A stretch of 57,500 nt of DNA from Neocallimastix lanati (nom. inval.) (lineage: Eukaryota; Neocallimastigomycota; Neocallimastigomycetes; Neocallimastigales; Neocallimastigaceae). The notes below the pieces were generated by a model. The model saw only the letters and a list, made by a program, of their open reading frames with translations. It was not told where the DNA came from and searched no databases. The first letter of the stretch is position 1; the number at the start of each line of letters is the position of its first letter. The DNA lies in contig JACVTC010000015.1 of assembly GCA_016946835.1 (NCBI GenBank), positions 580,001-637,500 of the forward strand. Direction: 5' to 3'. The translations under genes and the position numbers were made by a program. Positions 26,582 through 42,174 of the stretch are shown here, one piece after another.

Positions 26582-28762
26582 TTAAACAATTAACCAACTT
26601 CCTAAATCACTATCAAAAGTATCAATTTCCTTTTGAGAAGTATTATTATTGTCTGTATTACTTATTACTGTTTTTCGAAAGACTTCACTAATGATTAAGA
26701 TAGCATTGATTCTCTCCTTAATTTCTTTTGAAGAAACGGTGGTATCATAGAAAATTCTATTACATACTTTAATTAAGGTTTTTTCAATAACATACTTGAA
26801 ACATTGCCAGAATGAATCCATCCAGTTGATCGTAGCTTTCTGTTGGAGTGAATTTCTTACATTTTTTTTTTCTTCTTCGGTTAGGAATTCGTCACCGGCA
26901 TTCATTTTATCTTGATTTTGAATCTTTTTATGATATTTATGATAGGCATTGGCAGACTTGCTTGTATTAATCACATCAAAAAAAAGATGATTCTTTTCTT
27001 TCATTTTACTTGTGAATTTATTTTTATAGCCATTAATTCTCTGGAAAATGTCACCATTTTCAATGTTGAGTTGTTGGAGGGCTTGATTAGCCTTTAGTTT
27101 ATAAATATAACTAATTAAATGTAATAATTCAATACCATAACCTTCATGCTTTAATTTTTTAGCTTCAACTTTTATTATTATCTTGAATCTGGAAATATAT
27201 TCTTCTTCTTTTCCTTTTAATTGCTTATCATTGTCATAGAAGGGTCTGACATATTTAATATACATTTCAATCTTTTTTATCAGTTTTTCAGTTAATTCTT
27301 TCACTCTCTCTTCTTGTTTTTTCCCTTTTTTCCTTATTTTTTCCTTTTCAGTTGGATTTTTTAGATGAATTTTATCACCATTTATAATTTCAATGAAATC
27401 ATCTAAAGTTACATATATAAGATCACCAATATAATCATTAAAAAGATCACCCCCAAACTGTTGTTTAAGGAATTTTTTTAGATCATTGACAAAATTTTTA
27501 CCATATCTATTATATTCTGAACGTTTTTCCGGATCAGATAAGACTAATTTTTTTTTTTTTATTTTTATTTTTATTATGGATAATAAATTAAGTGAAAAAT
27601 AAAAAATTTTTTATTAAAATTTTATTTATTTCATAATTTCATGATAAATATAATATAATATAATATAATATAATATAATATTATATAATATAATTAATAT
27701 AATTTAATAAATAGTAGTTAATAAAAAAAAAAAAAATAAAAATAAAAATAAATAAATAATAAAAATTTATATTATTTATCATATTTTAAATTAATAATAG
27801 TATTATAATTGAAACTAAAATAATCTTATATATATATATTTATATAAATTGTAGTAATAAATAATTAATTTGACAAATTACTTTTATAAACTTTTGAAGT
27901 ATTTTCTATCTTTACTTTAGTTTTTTCATTATTTATATAAATGTTTGCTATTATATCATGATAGGCCTTACTGATTTCTTCTTGAGTAGCTGTTGGGCTA
28001 ACACCTAAAATCTCATAGTATTCTGTTTCACATGGGTTTTTGTCTGTATCTATATAAAAAAAATATTCAAATAAAAGTTGATACAATATTTTATATTATA
28101 ATATTAGATAGTAATATTTATATTTAATATTTAAAATTATTTAAATTAGAAATGAATATAATGTTTGTTTTATATTAAATTTATGTTTTATTTAAATCAT
28201 ATTTAGCTTAATGTTTTATTTCATTCTATTTTTTTTGTAATTCTAATTTATTATTATTTTATTCTACTTATCAAGTGTATATATTAAATTCATTATTCTA
28301 TATATTGGTCACTTTATAGTATTACAATTTTATTTAATAATATATTATATATTATATATTTTAATTTTTATTTTTTAATTTTATTTTTTTTTTCATGAAA
28401 ATATTGATATATAAATAATATTTCATTCACAATTCCTTTATTTTTATTTTTATTTTATTTTATTTTTATTTTATTTTATATTATTATTATTATTATTATT
28501 TTTTAATTAATTTATAATTACCAATTCCAGGTTTTCTAAATTTATCAATTATGTTTGAAAATTTAATTATTTTTTTAACATCTTCTGTTTTTGATTGTTT
28601 TTGGTTTGGTGAAAAATAACTTTCACAATTATAACATTTAATCTTTAATGATTTATCAGTTTTTAGTTGACTATATTTGACTGCACTATTACAATGTGGA
28701 CATTTATCATATACTTGACTTTGTGGATTTATAGATTCAATAATGATTTCGTCATTTACCAT
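26582..28762 (-). CDS. DnaJ-X family protein, paralogue A (J domain without HPD)
   Basis: Three exons join in frame: 28762-28522, 28049-27882, 27543-26582; 456 aa. Exon 1 gives a ribbon with CPHC and CYNC; exon 2 a J-like domain ([19 protein letters not shown]); exon 3 SDPEKRSEYNRYGK, FGGDLFNDYIGDL and the DnaJ-X domain (EIKERINAILIISEVF), ending in DSDLGSWLIV. The layout J domain + FGGD..IGD + X domain is that of yeast Caj1/Djp1-type Hsp70 co-chaperones. Here the HPD tripeptide is replaced (ANIYINN) and the exon is two codons short, so stimulation of Hsp70 ATPase is not expected. Introns start GTAATT, as in all paralogues. All exons are open, so it may be expressed. Confidence 0.85.
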
Positions 28763-29459
28763 TTTTATTATTAACTGTTTTATTTTATTGATTTACTTTT
28801 TTTTAATATTATTAACAATTTATATTTAAAAAAGAAAGTAAAATTATTAAATATCTTTCAATAAGTTTATATAAATATATATATATATATATATTTATAT
28901 TTTTTTTTAAAAAAAAAAAAAAGTGTACCTTATTATTTAATATAATTATTTTTATTAATCATTATTTTTATTTATTTCTGTATAAAAAAAATTTTTTTGT
29001 TTAAATTTTTATTTTTATATAATTAGTTTAATATAATTTAAATATAAAAACAATATATTTTAATATATATGTTGATATAGAATTAACTATTATCCAATAA
29101 ATCATACCAATAAATTTAATATTAAGAAAAGTTACTTCCGTTTTTTTTTTTTTTTTTTTTTTTTTTAATAATTTATAAAAATAAATAATATTTATTTAAT
29201 GTCCTTTTTTTTTTTTTTTATAAAAAACTTTGAATAAATATTTTTTCATACATATTTATAGAAAAAAAAGGAGTTTACCAATGATATATTTTTTAATTAA
29301 TAATAAAAATCATTAATCAAATAAAAAAAATACTATTTAGATTAAAGTGATAATATGATAATATATGAGAATAAATTTTCAAAACTTTTTTTAGAATTAT
29401 TATATTATATTATCTATAGTTATCATTATATTGTTTAAACAAAACAAAACTAATAAAAA
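28763..29459. other. Spacer and promoter side of paralogue A
   Basis: A/T DNA with T runs. Contains ATTAACTATTATCCAATAAAT at 29082-29102 on the plus strand, about 330 nt upstream of the A start codon; a close match lies upstream of paralogue B. No gene. Confidence 0.6.
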
Positions 29460-29645
29460 AACAAACAAATGAATAAACAAACAAACAAACGAACAAACGA
29501 ACAAACGAACAAACGAACAAACGAACAAACGAACAAACGAACAAACGAACAAACGAACAAACGAACAAACGAACAAACAAACAAACAAACAAACAAACAA
29601 ACAAACAAACAAACAAACAAACAAACAAACAAACAAACAAACAAA

Positions 29646-29684
<39 letters not shown>

Positions 29685-29685
29685 A
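29460..29685. repeat. Compound AAACGAAC / AAAC / AAAT array
   Basis: Three simple repeats abut: an octamer AAACGAAC field (about 29485-29573), a pure AAAC field (about 29574-29643) and an AAAT field (29644-29685). The shift from one unit to the next by single-base changes suggests stepwise conversion along one slippage tract. The minus strand reads as Phe-Val-Cys-Leu repeats in several frames; this is not a protein. Confidence 0.95.
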
Positions 29686-29939
29686 TCTTAAAAATATTGA
29701 TATATATTAATATATTTAATCAATTTCTTAAAAAAAATAATAGAAAAGATTTACAATAATATAAATTTACTAAATATATATATTTTTATTTTTTATTTTT
29801 TATTTTTTATTTTTTATTTTTTATTTTTTTATTTTTTTATTTTTTTATATATATATAGATTAATAAGATAATAAGATGAAAAAGAAAAAAAAATTGTTAT
29901 GATAAGTGAAATATAATTTTGATAAAATTTTAAGATACA
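29686..29939. other. Spacer 3' of paralogue B
   Basis: A/T DNA including an ATTTTTT-type repeat near 29785-29850. Downstream of the B stop codon. Confidence 0.5.
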
Positions 29940-31570
29940 TTAAACAATTACCCAATCTTTAAAATCGGAATTATCGTAAACACTTTCAGAAATTGGATGA
30001 GTATCAGGAGATTGAATAATTTTGTTCATATTAGAGACTTCGCCGAAGACTTCTCCAATAGCTAAGACAGCCATGGCTCTTTCCTTAATTTCTATTGGAT
30101 CGACAGTAGCATCACTGAAGAGCTTATTACATACATCAATTAAAGTATCTTCAATTATAAGTTTGGCAGACTGCCAAAAAGTGTTCAAAAAGGCAATAGA
30201 TGCTTCTTCTCTGAGTGGATCTATTAATTTTTGTTTATTTTCTTCGGTTAAGGTTTCATTGAAACGGTTCATCTTTTTTTGATTCTGAATTTTTTCACAA
30301 CTTTCTTTAAATTTTGTTGAATACATACTTGATTTATTCAAGTTAGAAAATAAATGCTTTTTTTTTTGTAATGTACCTGTAATATTATTCATATAACTAT
30401 AAATTTTCTGATGAATAGCACCATTATTAATCTTAAATTGGTTGAGGGCTTGATTAGCCATTGATTTATAGACATAACTAATGGTACATAATAATTCAAT
30501 ACCATGACCTTGACATTTTAAATTGTCCGCTTCAATATATATATTATTTTTGAAGTTGACAATGGATTCTTCTTCCTTTTCCTTTAGTTCTTCAGAATTA
30601 TTAAAGTATGGTTTAACATATTCTGTATGGTTTCTAGTTTTTTCCAGTAATTTTTCTGTTAATTCATTAATTCTATTTTCTTGCCTTTCTGATCTCTCCT
30701 CTTTCTTTTCTATATCACTTATATTAAATGAATCAGAAATTTCACTATTTAAATCTTCATCCAATAAATCTGTTACTTCAAGTATAAGATCACCAATATA
30801 TTCATTAAAACTGTCCCCTCCGAATTGTTGTTTGGATAGCTCTCTTAAATTATAGTTATCAGTTTTACCATATTTATTATATTCGGAACGTTTTTCAGGA
30901 TCAGATAAAACTAAATTTTTTTTTTATAAATTCATATATTATATATATAAGTTAATATAATAAATAGAAGTGAATAAAAGATTGTTTTAGGTATATTTTT
31001 TTAAAAAAATTTAATAATATTAATTTAAGATATATTATATCTTTAGTATTTAGGTATTAATTACCTTGATAGGCTTTAGAAATATTTTCAAATATTTCTT
31101 TATTTTCTTGGTCATCTTGGTCATAACCTGAGTTATACTTTAATTCTAGTATTTGATAGGCCATTTTAATATCTTTTTGAGTAGCAGAAGGGCTAACATT
31201 TAAAATATTGTAATATCCAGTTTCATATGGTTTTTCATCTTTTATCATTTTTATAAATAAAATAAATATATAAAATAAGTATATAAATAAAAAATTAATA
31301 TAATTTTTTTTAAAAAATTACCAGTTCCAGTTCTAGCATTAAAAAATTTTATTAATTTAGAAGATTTTTTATTCTTTTTTTCATATTTTCCAATTTTTGA
31401 TTGTTCTTGGGACTTTGGTAGAAAATAGCTTTTACACTTGGGACATTTAATATTGGATGATTGATAAGTTTCCAATATTTTATTTTCAAATGATTCACTA
31501 CAAACTGCACATTTAACAATTTTTACTTTTTGAGCTTTTTTAGATTCAGTAACCATTTCTTCAGTTGTCA

Positions 31571-31571
<1 letters not shown>
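29940..31571 (-). CDS. DnaJ-X family protein, paralogue B (J domain without HPD)
   Basis: Exons 31571-31322, 31238-31065, 30910-29940 join in frame; 464 aa. Ribbon: CAVC and CPKC. J exon keeps its length (174 nt) and the start (KPYETGYYNILNVSPSATQ), but the HPD loop reads KYNSGYDQDDQ, so HPD is gone although helix III and IV remnants (IFENISKAYQ) remain. Exon 3 starts [15 protein letters not shown], has FGGDSFNEYIGDL, then the X domain with [16 protein letters not shown] and C-terminal NSDFKDWVIV. Single-residue changes, not breaks, disabled the motif, which points to relaxed or altered selection rather than plain pseudogene decay. Confidence 0.87.
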
Positions 31572-31609
<38 letters not shown>

Positions 31610-31646
31610 TTATTTATTTTATTTTATTTTAATATATACATATAAA

Positions 31647-31677
<31 letters not shown>

Positions 31678-31782
31678 TTTTTCCTATAAATTATTTTTTT
31701 TTTGTTTTAAAATTATATATTTTAAAAAAAAAATAAAAAGAAAAATTAAAAAAAAAATTATTAATTGTTATTTAACAATTAA

Positions 31783-31819
<37 letters not shown>

Positions 31820-32744
31820 CTTGTAAAAGGATTATAACGAAAAAAAGAAAATTTTTTTCTTTTGATATTATTTTTATATCTTTTTATATCCTTTTTTTTT
31901 TAATTTATTAAAAAAATTTTAATCTTTCATATATTAAATATAATTTTAAATATAAAATCAATATATTTAATCAATATATTATATATTAATAAAATATATA
32001 AATTTATAAATTAATTACTATCCAATAAATAATATCAAAGAATATATATAAAAAAAAAAAAAAAAAACTGCTAATTCCAATTTTAATTAAAATTATAAAA
32101 AAATTTTTTTTTCTATTATGTATCATATGGTAAAATCATAAAAATCTAGAAATATATGATAAGATATATTTATATTTATATTACGTCTACTTTTATATGT
32201 TATAATATTTAGTCTTTTTTTTTTTTTAATTGGCTTACTAAAAACTTTGGATAAATAATTTTTATTATACATATTTATATGTAATAAATAATGAAAATCA
32301 TGTAATCATTTAATAACTAATTAAAAATACAATTTCATTGTAAAAAATTTCATTAAAAATACTATTTCAACAATCTACTTTTAGTCTGCTTTAGTAAAAT
32401 ATTCTATCATATTGTAAAAGAGGAAGTGATTTTTTTTTCACTTCTTGCTTTTTAAAAAATTTATATATATTCTAATATAAATGTTTTTATAATGAAATAA
32501 ATACAATAAATATAATAAAATAGAAGACCTAAAGTAATAATTTATAATTTTATTATATGAAGTTATTAAATTTAAACACATCAAAATAATAATAATGATA
32601 AAAATAATACTATATATAATAATTATTTTTATTTATTTATATTAATAAATATTTTGTGAAGATTTTATTTTTAATAAAATTCAAAAGTAATAAATAAGTA
32701 AAAAAGTTTCTAAAAAGTATTACAAATTTATTTATTAATTTTTT
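31572..32744. other. Spacer and promoter side of paralogue B
   Basis: Poly-T right before the start codon (31574-31606), further T runs, and TTAATTACTATCCAATAAAT at 32011-32030, matching the block upstream of paralogue A. No gene. Confidence 0.6.
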
Positions 32745-34350
32745 TTAAGCAATTAACCAATCTCCTACATCACTATTGAAAATATCCATTTCAGTTGATT
32801 GAATTAATTCGGTATTGTCAATATTTTCTGTAAAGACTTCAGCAATGGCTAATATAGCCATGGCTCTTTCCTTAATTTCAATTGGATCAACGGTCGTATC
32901 ATCAAAGACTTTATTACATACTTCTATTAAAGTACATCTAATACGAATCTTGAAAAACATCCAGAAAGTATTCGTCCAGTTTATAACTGCTTCTTGCCTA
33001 AGTTTATCCATTAATTGTTTCTTTTTTTCTTCTTCTATATTCTCATTGATGGCATTCATTGTTTTTTGAATTCTAACTTTACCAAAACTGGTATTTAATT
33101 CATAAATTGAATTAAACATCTTTTTCACATTAGTATATTCACTATTTAATATTCTACTAGTGAATTTATTTTTGTAACCAATGATTTTTTTGAGAATAAA
33201 CCCATTATTAATATCGTATTGGCCAAGGGCTTGCTTAGATTTTAATTTATAGATGTAACCAATATTATATAATAATTCAATACCATGACCTTTATTTTTT
33301 AATTGTTCGGCTTCAATACCTATAATCTCTTTAAACTTAGAAATGGACTCCTTTTCCTTTTTCTTTAGTTCTTTAGTATTGTTTAAGTAGGGTCTGACAA
33401 ATTCAATGTGGCTTTCAATTTTTTTTAATAATTTTTTAGCTAATTCCATAGATGTATTTTCTATTATTTTGTTTATTCTCTTACTTTTCTTTTCTATATC
33501 TTCTATATCATCAAAATGGAAAAAGTCCTCATTCACTTGATATTCTTTGAATTCGTCTATAATATCAAATATAGTATTACCAATATACTCACTAAAAAGG
33601 TCACCACCAAATTGTTCAACAAATTCTTTTGGATCTATTATAATGTCAAAGCTGTCATTACAGGGTTTTTCATCTATTTACAATTATTGAAAATAATTTA
33701 AACATATATATAGGAATACATAAATAAATATTATTATTAAGTTTTATATGTTATTAAAATATATATTAAAATAGCTTAAAAAAAAAGAAAAGACCAATAT
33801 AAATTAAATTTTTATTATATTGCCACTAATCTAATCCTATTTACTTTGATATCTTATTTTTATTTTATTCTATTATATTTTATTAAGTAATTGATATCTT
33901 ATTTTATTTTATTAGGTAATTAATTGTTTTACTTTCTTAGTTCTTTTTATTTTAAATTATAACTACATTTTTATTTATCTTTTATTTTATTTTATTTTAT
34001 TTTATTTTAATATACATAGTTATTTAATATACATATTTAAATATTATTTTTATTCACATTTTTCTTTTACTATAATTATAATTATCTTTTTTTTTTTTTA
34101 AATTACCAATTCCAGGGTTTCTAAATTTAATGAATATTAATGATGTATCAATTTTATTTTCACCACTTTTAGATTTTGATTCTTCTTGGTTTGGTAAAAA
34201 TTGATTTTGACAATTATAACACTTAATCTTAAATGATTGAACAGTTTCTAATAGATTATATTCAACTGAAATACCACAAACTGGACATTTAACAAATTTT
34301 GTATTTTGTGGTTTTGAAGATTCAACAACAATAACTTTTTCAGTATCCAT
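32745..34350 (-). CDS. DnaJ-X family protein, paralogue C (J domain deleted)
   Basis: Two exons join in frame: 34350-34107 and 33673-32745; 390 aa. Exon 1 is the ribbon (CPVC, CYNC). Exon 2 begins with DEKPC, the usual first residues of the J exon, and passes at once into NDSFDIIIDPKEFVEQFGGD, which in paralogue E is the stretch after the J domain (KSDNSENIIDPGEFFKQQFGG). One deletion therefore removed the J domain, the second intron and the SDPEKRS start of exon 3, while keeping the frame. The X domain is complete ([16 protein letters not shown]) and the C-terminus is NSDVGDWLIA. It cannot act as a J protein. Confidence 0.86.
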
Positions 34351-34367
34351 TTCTTATTTTAAATTAA

Positions 34368-34414
<47 letters not shown>

Positions 34415-34973
34415 AAAATATAAATTTAAAAATAAATGTTTAATTTTTTTTTTTTTTTTCAATATATATTTATTATTTCTTTTTTTTTTTTTTTTTTTAT
34501 TTCCATTTTTAATACTATGATATAATAATAATAATAATAATAAATAAATAAATATTTAATTAATTAATTAATACATAATAATAAATAATACATAATACTA
34601 AATATATAATATATAATTGAATAATAATAAATAATTGAATAATAATAATACTAATAACTAATAATAATAATAATAATGGAACTAAATTTTATTTTACATT
34701 GTTTTTTTTTAATTAAATTTTATGTCCATTTTTTATATAATACCAGAATTTATTCAATTATTTCAAAATAAATTCAATTAAATATGTTTTAAGATAAAAC
34801 AATATAAAATTTTATTTGATTAAAATAAAAACAATATATTGATATATATAATTTAAATATATATATTACATATATTACATATGTATTTTAATTTTTTTAT
34901 TATATAAAAATATTTAGTATTAATTTATATAATTTATAATGAAAAAAAAAAAAAAAAAAAAAAGTAAATTAAA

Positions 34974-35012
<39 letters not shown>

Positions 35013-35384
35013 GTTTTTTTTTTTTTTTTTTTTAATAGCATAAAGTAAAAAAAAAATGATATCAACAAATAAAAGCACATCAAAGACAAAGACATAAACA
35101 ATTAAGATATTATTTCATTAAAAAGAATTTATATATCTGAAGCAAATGATTAAAAAAAAGAAAAAAAATTTTTTTTTATTAAAAAGATTATATTGATACA
35201 GTCATTAGTACATTCATTAATAATTATTTTTTATTTTTTTAAACTAATTATTTAATATATAGTAATTTTTTTTTTTAAGTGAAAAAAAAATAACAGCAAA
35301 AAAATAACAGCAACTATAAAAATTAAAAGAAAAAAAAAAGGTTTGAAAATTAACTATATTTACTGATTAAATAATTATAAGATA
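34351..35384. other. Spacer between paralogues C and D
   Basis: Long A run just upstream of C (34375-34412), T runs, ATA repeats and an ATT array at 34977-35010. No gene seen. Confidence 0.6.
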
Positions 35385-37279
35385 CTAAACAAGAACCCAT
35401 GTTTCTATTTCATTATCGAAACTATCAATAGAAGGTTTAGAAGTTGTTCCAGAGCTATTTGTATTAGTAGTAGTTGAATCAATGGAAGTTGTATTAGTAG
35501 TAGTTGAATCAGTGATAGATGATTGATTTGATTCTGTTTTATCAGAAACTTCACTAAAAACTTCACCAATGGCAAAAACAGCCATGGCTCTTTCCTTAAT
35601 TTCAATTGGATCAACAACACTGTCATTGAAGAGATATTCACACACTAAAATTAAAGTTTGTTCAATTTCAAATTTTGAAAAATTCCAGTAAAGATGTATT
35701 AAAAATAAAATACATTCTTCAAAAAATTTTCTTTTCTCTTCTTGAGTATGACTTCCATTGTTATTCTCTAAAAATTTAATCACTTTCATCTTTTCTTGAT
35801 AAATAAGTAAAGAATTGGTATTAAATATATTTTCAAGTATAATATGATTCGTTTCCTCTATCTTATTTTTGAAATTAATTGCGCGACTCGAAATTCTATG
35901 GTGAATGGCACCATTTGTAATATCGTACTGTCTTAGGGCTTGATTACCCTTTAATTTGAAGATATAACCAATAGTATGTAATAATTTAACACCGTAAGCT
36001 TCATATTTTAATTCATCCGCTTCAATACTTATAATCTTCTTGAAGTTTGTAATAGACTCCTTTTCTTTTTTACTTAATTCCTTATTATTTTTGTAATAAG
36101 ACCTAACAAATTTAATGTGGATTTCTACTTTTTTCATTAAATTTTTAGCTAAAACATAAACTCTACTAATTCTCTCTTTTTTTATTTTCCTTTCGTACTG
36201 AATAAATGGATTTTTTTTATTTTGATCATCGAAATTTTCTTTAGAAAAGTAATTTATATAAGAAACTAAAATATCACCGATATATTCTTTAAAACAATCA
36301 CCACTGAATTGTTTAAGGATTTCTTTTGGATCATAGTTAAATTTAAAGTTATCATTTTTACCATATTTATTATATTCAGAGCGTTTTTCTTTGTCAGATA
36401 AAACTAATTCGTTATTTCATTTTATTTAATTTAATTTTTAGTAGTACAGATAATTTAATTATTACATTAATAATATTAAATAAATAATAATCATATAAGC
36501 AATTAATAAATTTTAATATTGGTTGATATAACGTTTGATAAAGTGATAAAAAAATAATACAATAATATTAATATAATTATGATATACATTTGTATTTATG
36601 AAAATTGATTTTTCATTATTACCTTCATAAATTTTACAAATATCTTTAAACATACCTTCTGCTTCTTTGTTTCCTGGATTTTTATCAGGATGATACTTTA
36701 ATGCATTTTTATGATAAGCCATTTTAATTTCTTTAGGAGAAGCATTTGATTTGACACCTAAAGTATCATAATATTCAGTATCGCATGGATTTTCATCTAT
36801 TATCATTTTATTAATAAGATAAATACATTAATAATTATATAAATAAAAAGTTAGTATCAATTTTTATTAATATAATATTTAATTAATAAAATTATTTTAA
36901 AAGAAAAAATACTGAATTTTTATTTTATCGTTAGTAATTGATATGTAATTAATATTTTAGTTATTACTTTATTTCTAATTTTTTTTTTTTTTCTCTTTTT
37001 CTTTTTTAAATTTTACTCTTCATTTTTTTATTAATTACCTGTTCCAGTTTTTCCAAGTATATCAGATAAAGGTATTTTATCGTTCTTTTTTATATCCTTA
37101 TTAGCTTTTGATTTTTTTTGGTAAGGTGAAAATTGAATTTGACATTTATAACACTTAATTTCAAATAATTGTATATCATCTGGCGAAATATATTCAACTA
37201 GATTACCACATTCCGGACAGTTAATAACTTCTTTATTTTGTGGTTCTTTAGAATCAATAATTATTTCTTCACTGGCCAT
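35385..37279 (-). CDS. DnaJ-X family J protein, paralogue D (HPD intact)
   Basis: Exons 37279-37039, 36796-36623, 36403-35385 join in frame; 477 aa. Ribbon: CPEC and CYKC. J domain: [19 protein letters not shown], then [17 protein letters not shown] with the HPD that contacts and activates Hsp70. Exon 3: [27 protein letters not shown] (first Gly of FGGD changed to Ser), X domain with [16 protein letters not shown]. Before the conserved end ([10 protein letters not shown]) it has a Ser/Thr/Asn-rich insert (residues about 435-465, [16 protein letters not shown]) found in no other copy. A working Hsp70 co-chaperone is expected, probably cytosolic; no signal peptide or membrane segment. Confidence 0.9.
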
Positions 37280-37356
37280 TTTTGTTTAGTTTTAAAGAAT
37301 AAAAATTATTAAAAAAATATTAAAAAAATATTGAAAAAATATTGAAAAAAAAAAAA

Positions 37357-37387
<31 letters not shown>

Positions 37388-37562
37388 GAAAAGATTTAAT
37401 TTTTATAATTAAATTAATATTTTTTTATTTCCATTTACAAAATTTTTTAAATTTTATATTTAATCCGTAAATATATTGATAAATTTATAATCAATATATT
37501 ATTGTATTAAATCATTAATTAAAAATAATATAAAGTAATTAATAAGTTAGGGGTTAGTAATT

Positions 37563-37610
<48 letters not shown>

Positions 37611-38026
37611 AAAATAAATAGAAATATATATAATTTGTATATAATATTTATATAATATATGGTTATAATATATATGTATATATATATTTATATTCATTTT
37701 TTTTAATAATCTTTTTTATCTTATAAAATTTTTTATATCATAGAATTTTATGTCTCTTTTTTATATCTTTTAATATGTTTATTAACTTTTTTTTTTTTTT
37801 TTTTTTTTTTTATTTTATTTTATTGTTTGCTTACTTGTTTGTTTATTGTTTGATTTTCTTTTCTTTCATTTTTTTTAATTTTTATTATAGAAAATAAAAT
37901 ACTTCAAGTACATTTTAATGAATATACAATTACATAATAAATGAATAAAATTGAATCCAAATTATTAATAAAGTATTAAATTATATATAAAAAAATATTG
38001 AGTTTTTTTTTTTTTTTTTCTTTCTT

Positions 38027-38072
<46 letters not shown>

Positions 38073-38360
38073 TTAATTTAATATATAAATTTAAATATTA
38101 TATTTTATATATATATATTTTTTAAAAAAAATTAATATATTTTTTCTTTATTTCATAAAAGATATATATCATGATATAATAATGAATTATATGCAACTTT
38201 ATTTCAATTTTAAAGGTGTATATAACAAAAGAAATTTGGGGTTGGTGGTAAATTTATATATATAATATAATAAAAAAAAAATATTAAATATATAGGATAT
38301 ATTACAAATTTATTATTGCCCAAATTCTCCAAAATTTAGGAAATAGTAATATCCAATGGT

Positions 38361-38397
<37 letters not shown>

Positions 38398-38769
38398 ATA
38401 GATAGATAAATAAAATAATGAATATTACATCTCTTTAACATATCATAAAAGTTAAATTTTTTTTTTAATATTGTATTAATTATTTTTTTTTATTTATAGT
38501 TTATTGATAATAGTTAATATATATTATATATATTAAATACCATTATAATTTATTTTTTTTTAATAGGAAATTTTATAATAGATTTATAACAAAGAAAAAA
38601 TAGAAATAGTTAATAATTTGATTCAATAATAATAATTAAATATATATATATTTATATATATAATTAATAATTATTAAATAATATGATAATATGATTCTTT
38701 CAAACATGCATTTTCTATTATTAATAAAATACTTATTATAATAAAGAAAAATTATTTTTATATAATAAT

Positions 38770-38806
<37 letters not shown>

Positions 38807-39015
38807 TTTTGAGTTGGTATTATATTCCTCTTTCCTTAAATATTGCCATCATATTTTCTTTTCTTAAATATTGTTATTATGTTTTTATTTCTTTTATTTA
38901 ATTTGATTCATTTAGTATGGTTTTGTAAAAGTAAATATATAAATGCAATGTATATATTGATAGTGTGATTTTGAAACATTGTTAAATTTAGAAACCTCAA
39001 AATCTTTTATCAATT
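37280..39015. other. Spacer between CBM18 gene and paralogue D
   Basis: A/T DNA with several very long T runs (37567-37606, 37791-37810, 38030-38066, 38771-38803). An AAAT repeat lies at about 38369-38400. No gene recognised on either strand. Confidence 0.65.

Positions 39016-42174
<3,159 letters not shown>

Noticed and set aside
29400-29644. Three overlapping Phe-Val-Cys-Leu repeat frames
   Set aside because: Same tetranucleotide/octanucleotide array read in all minus-strand frames.
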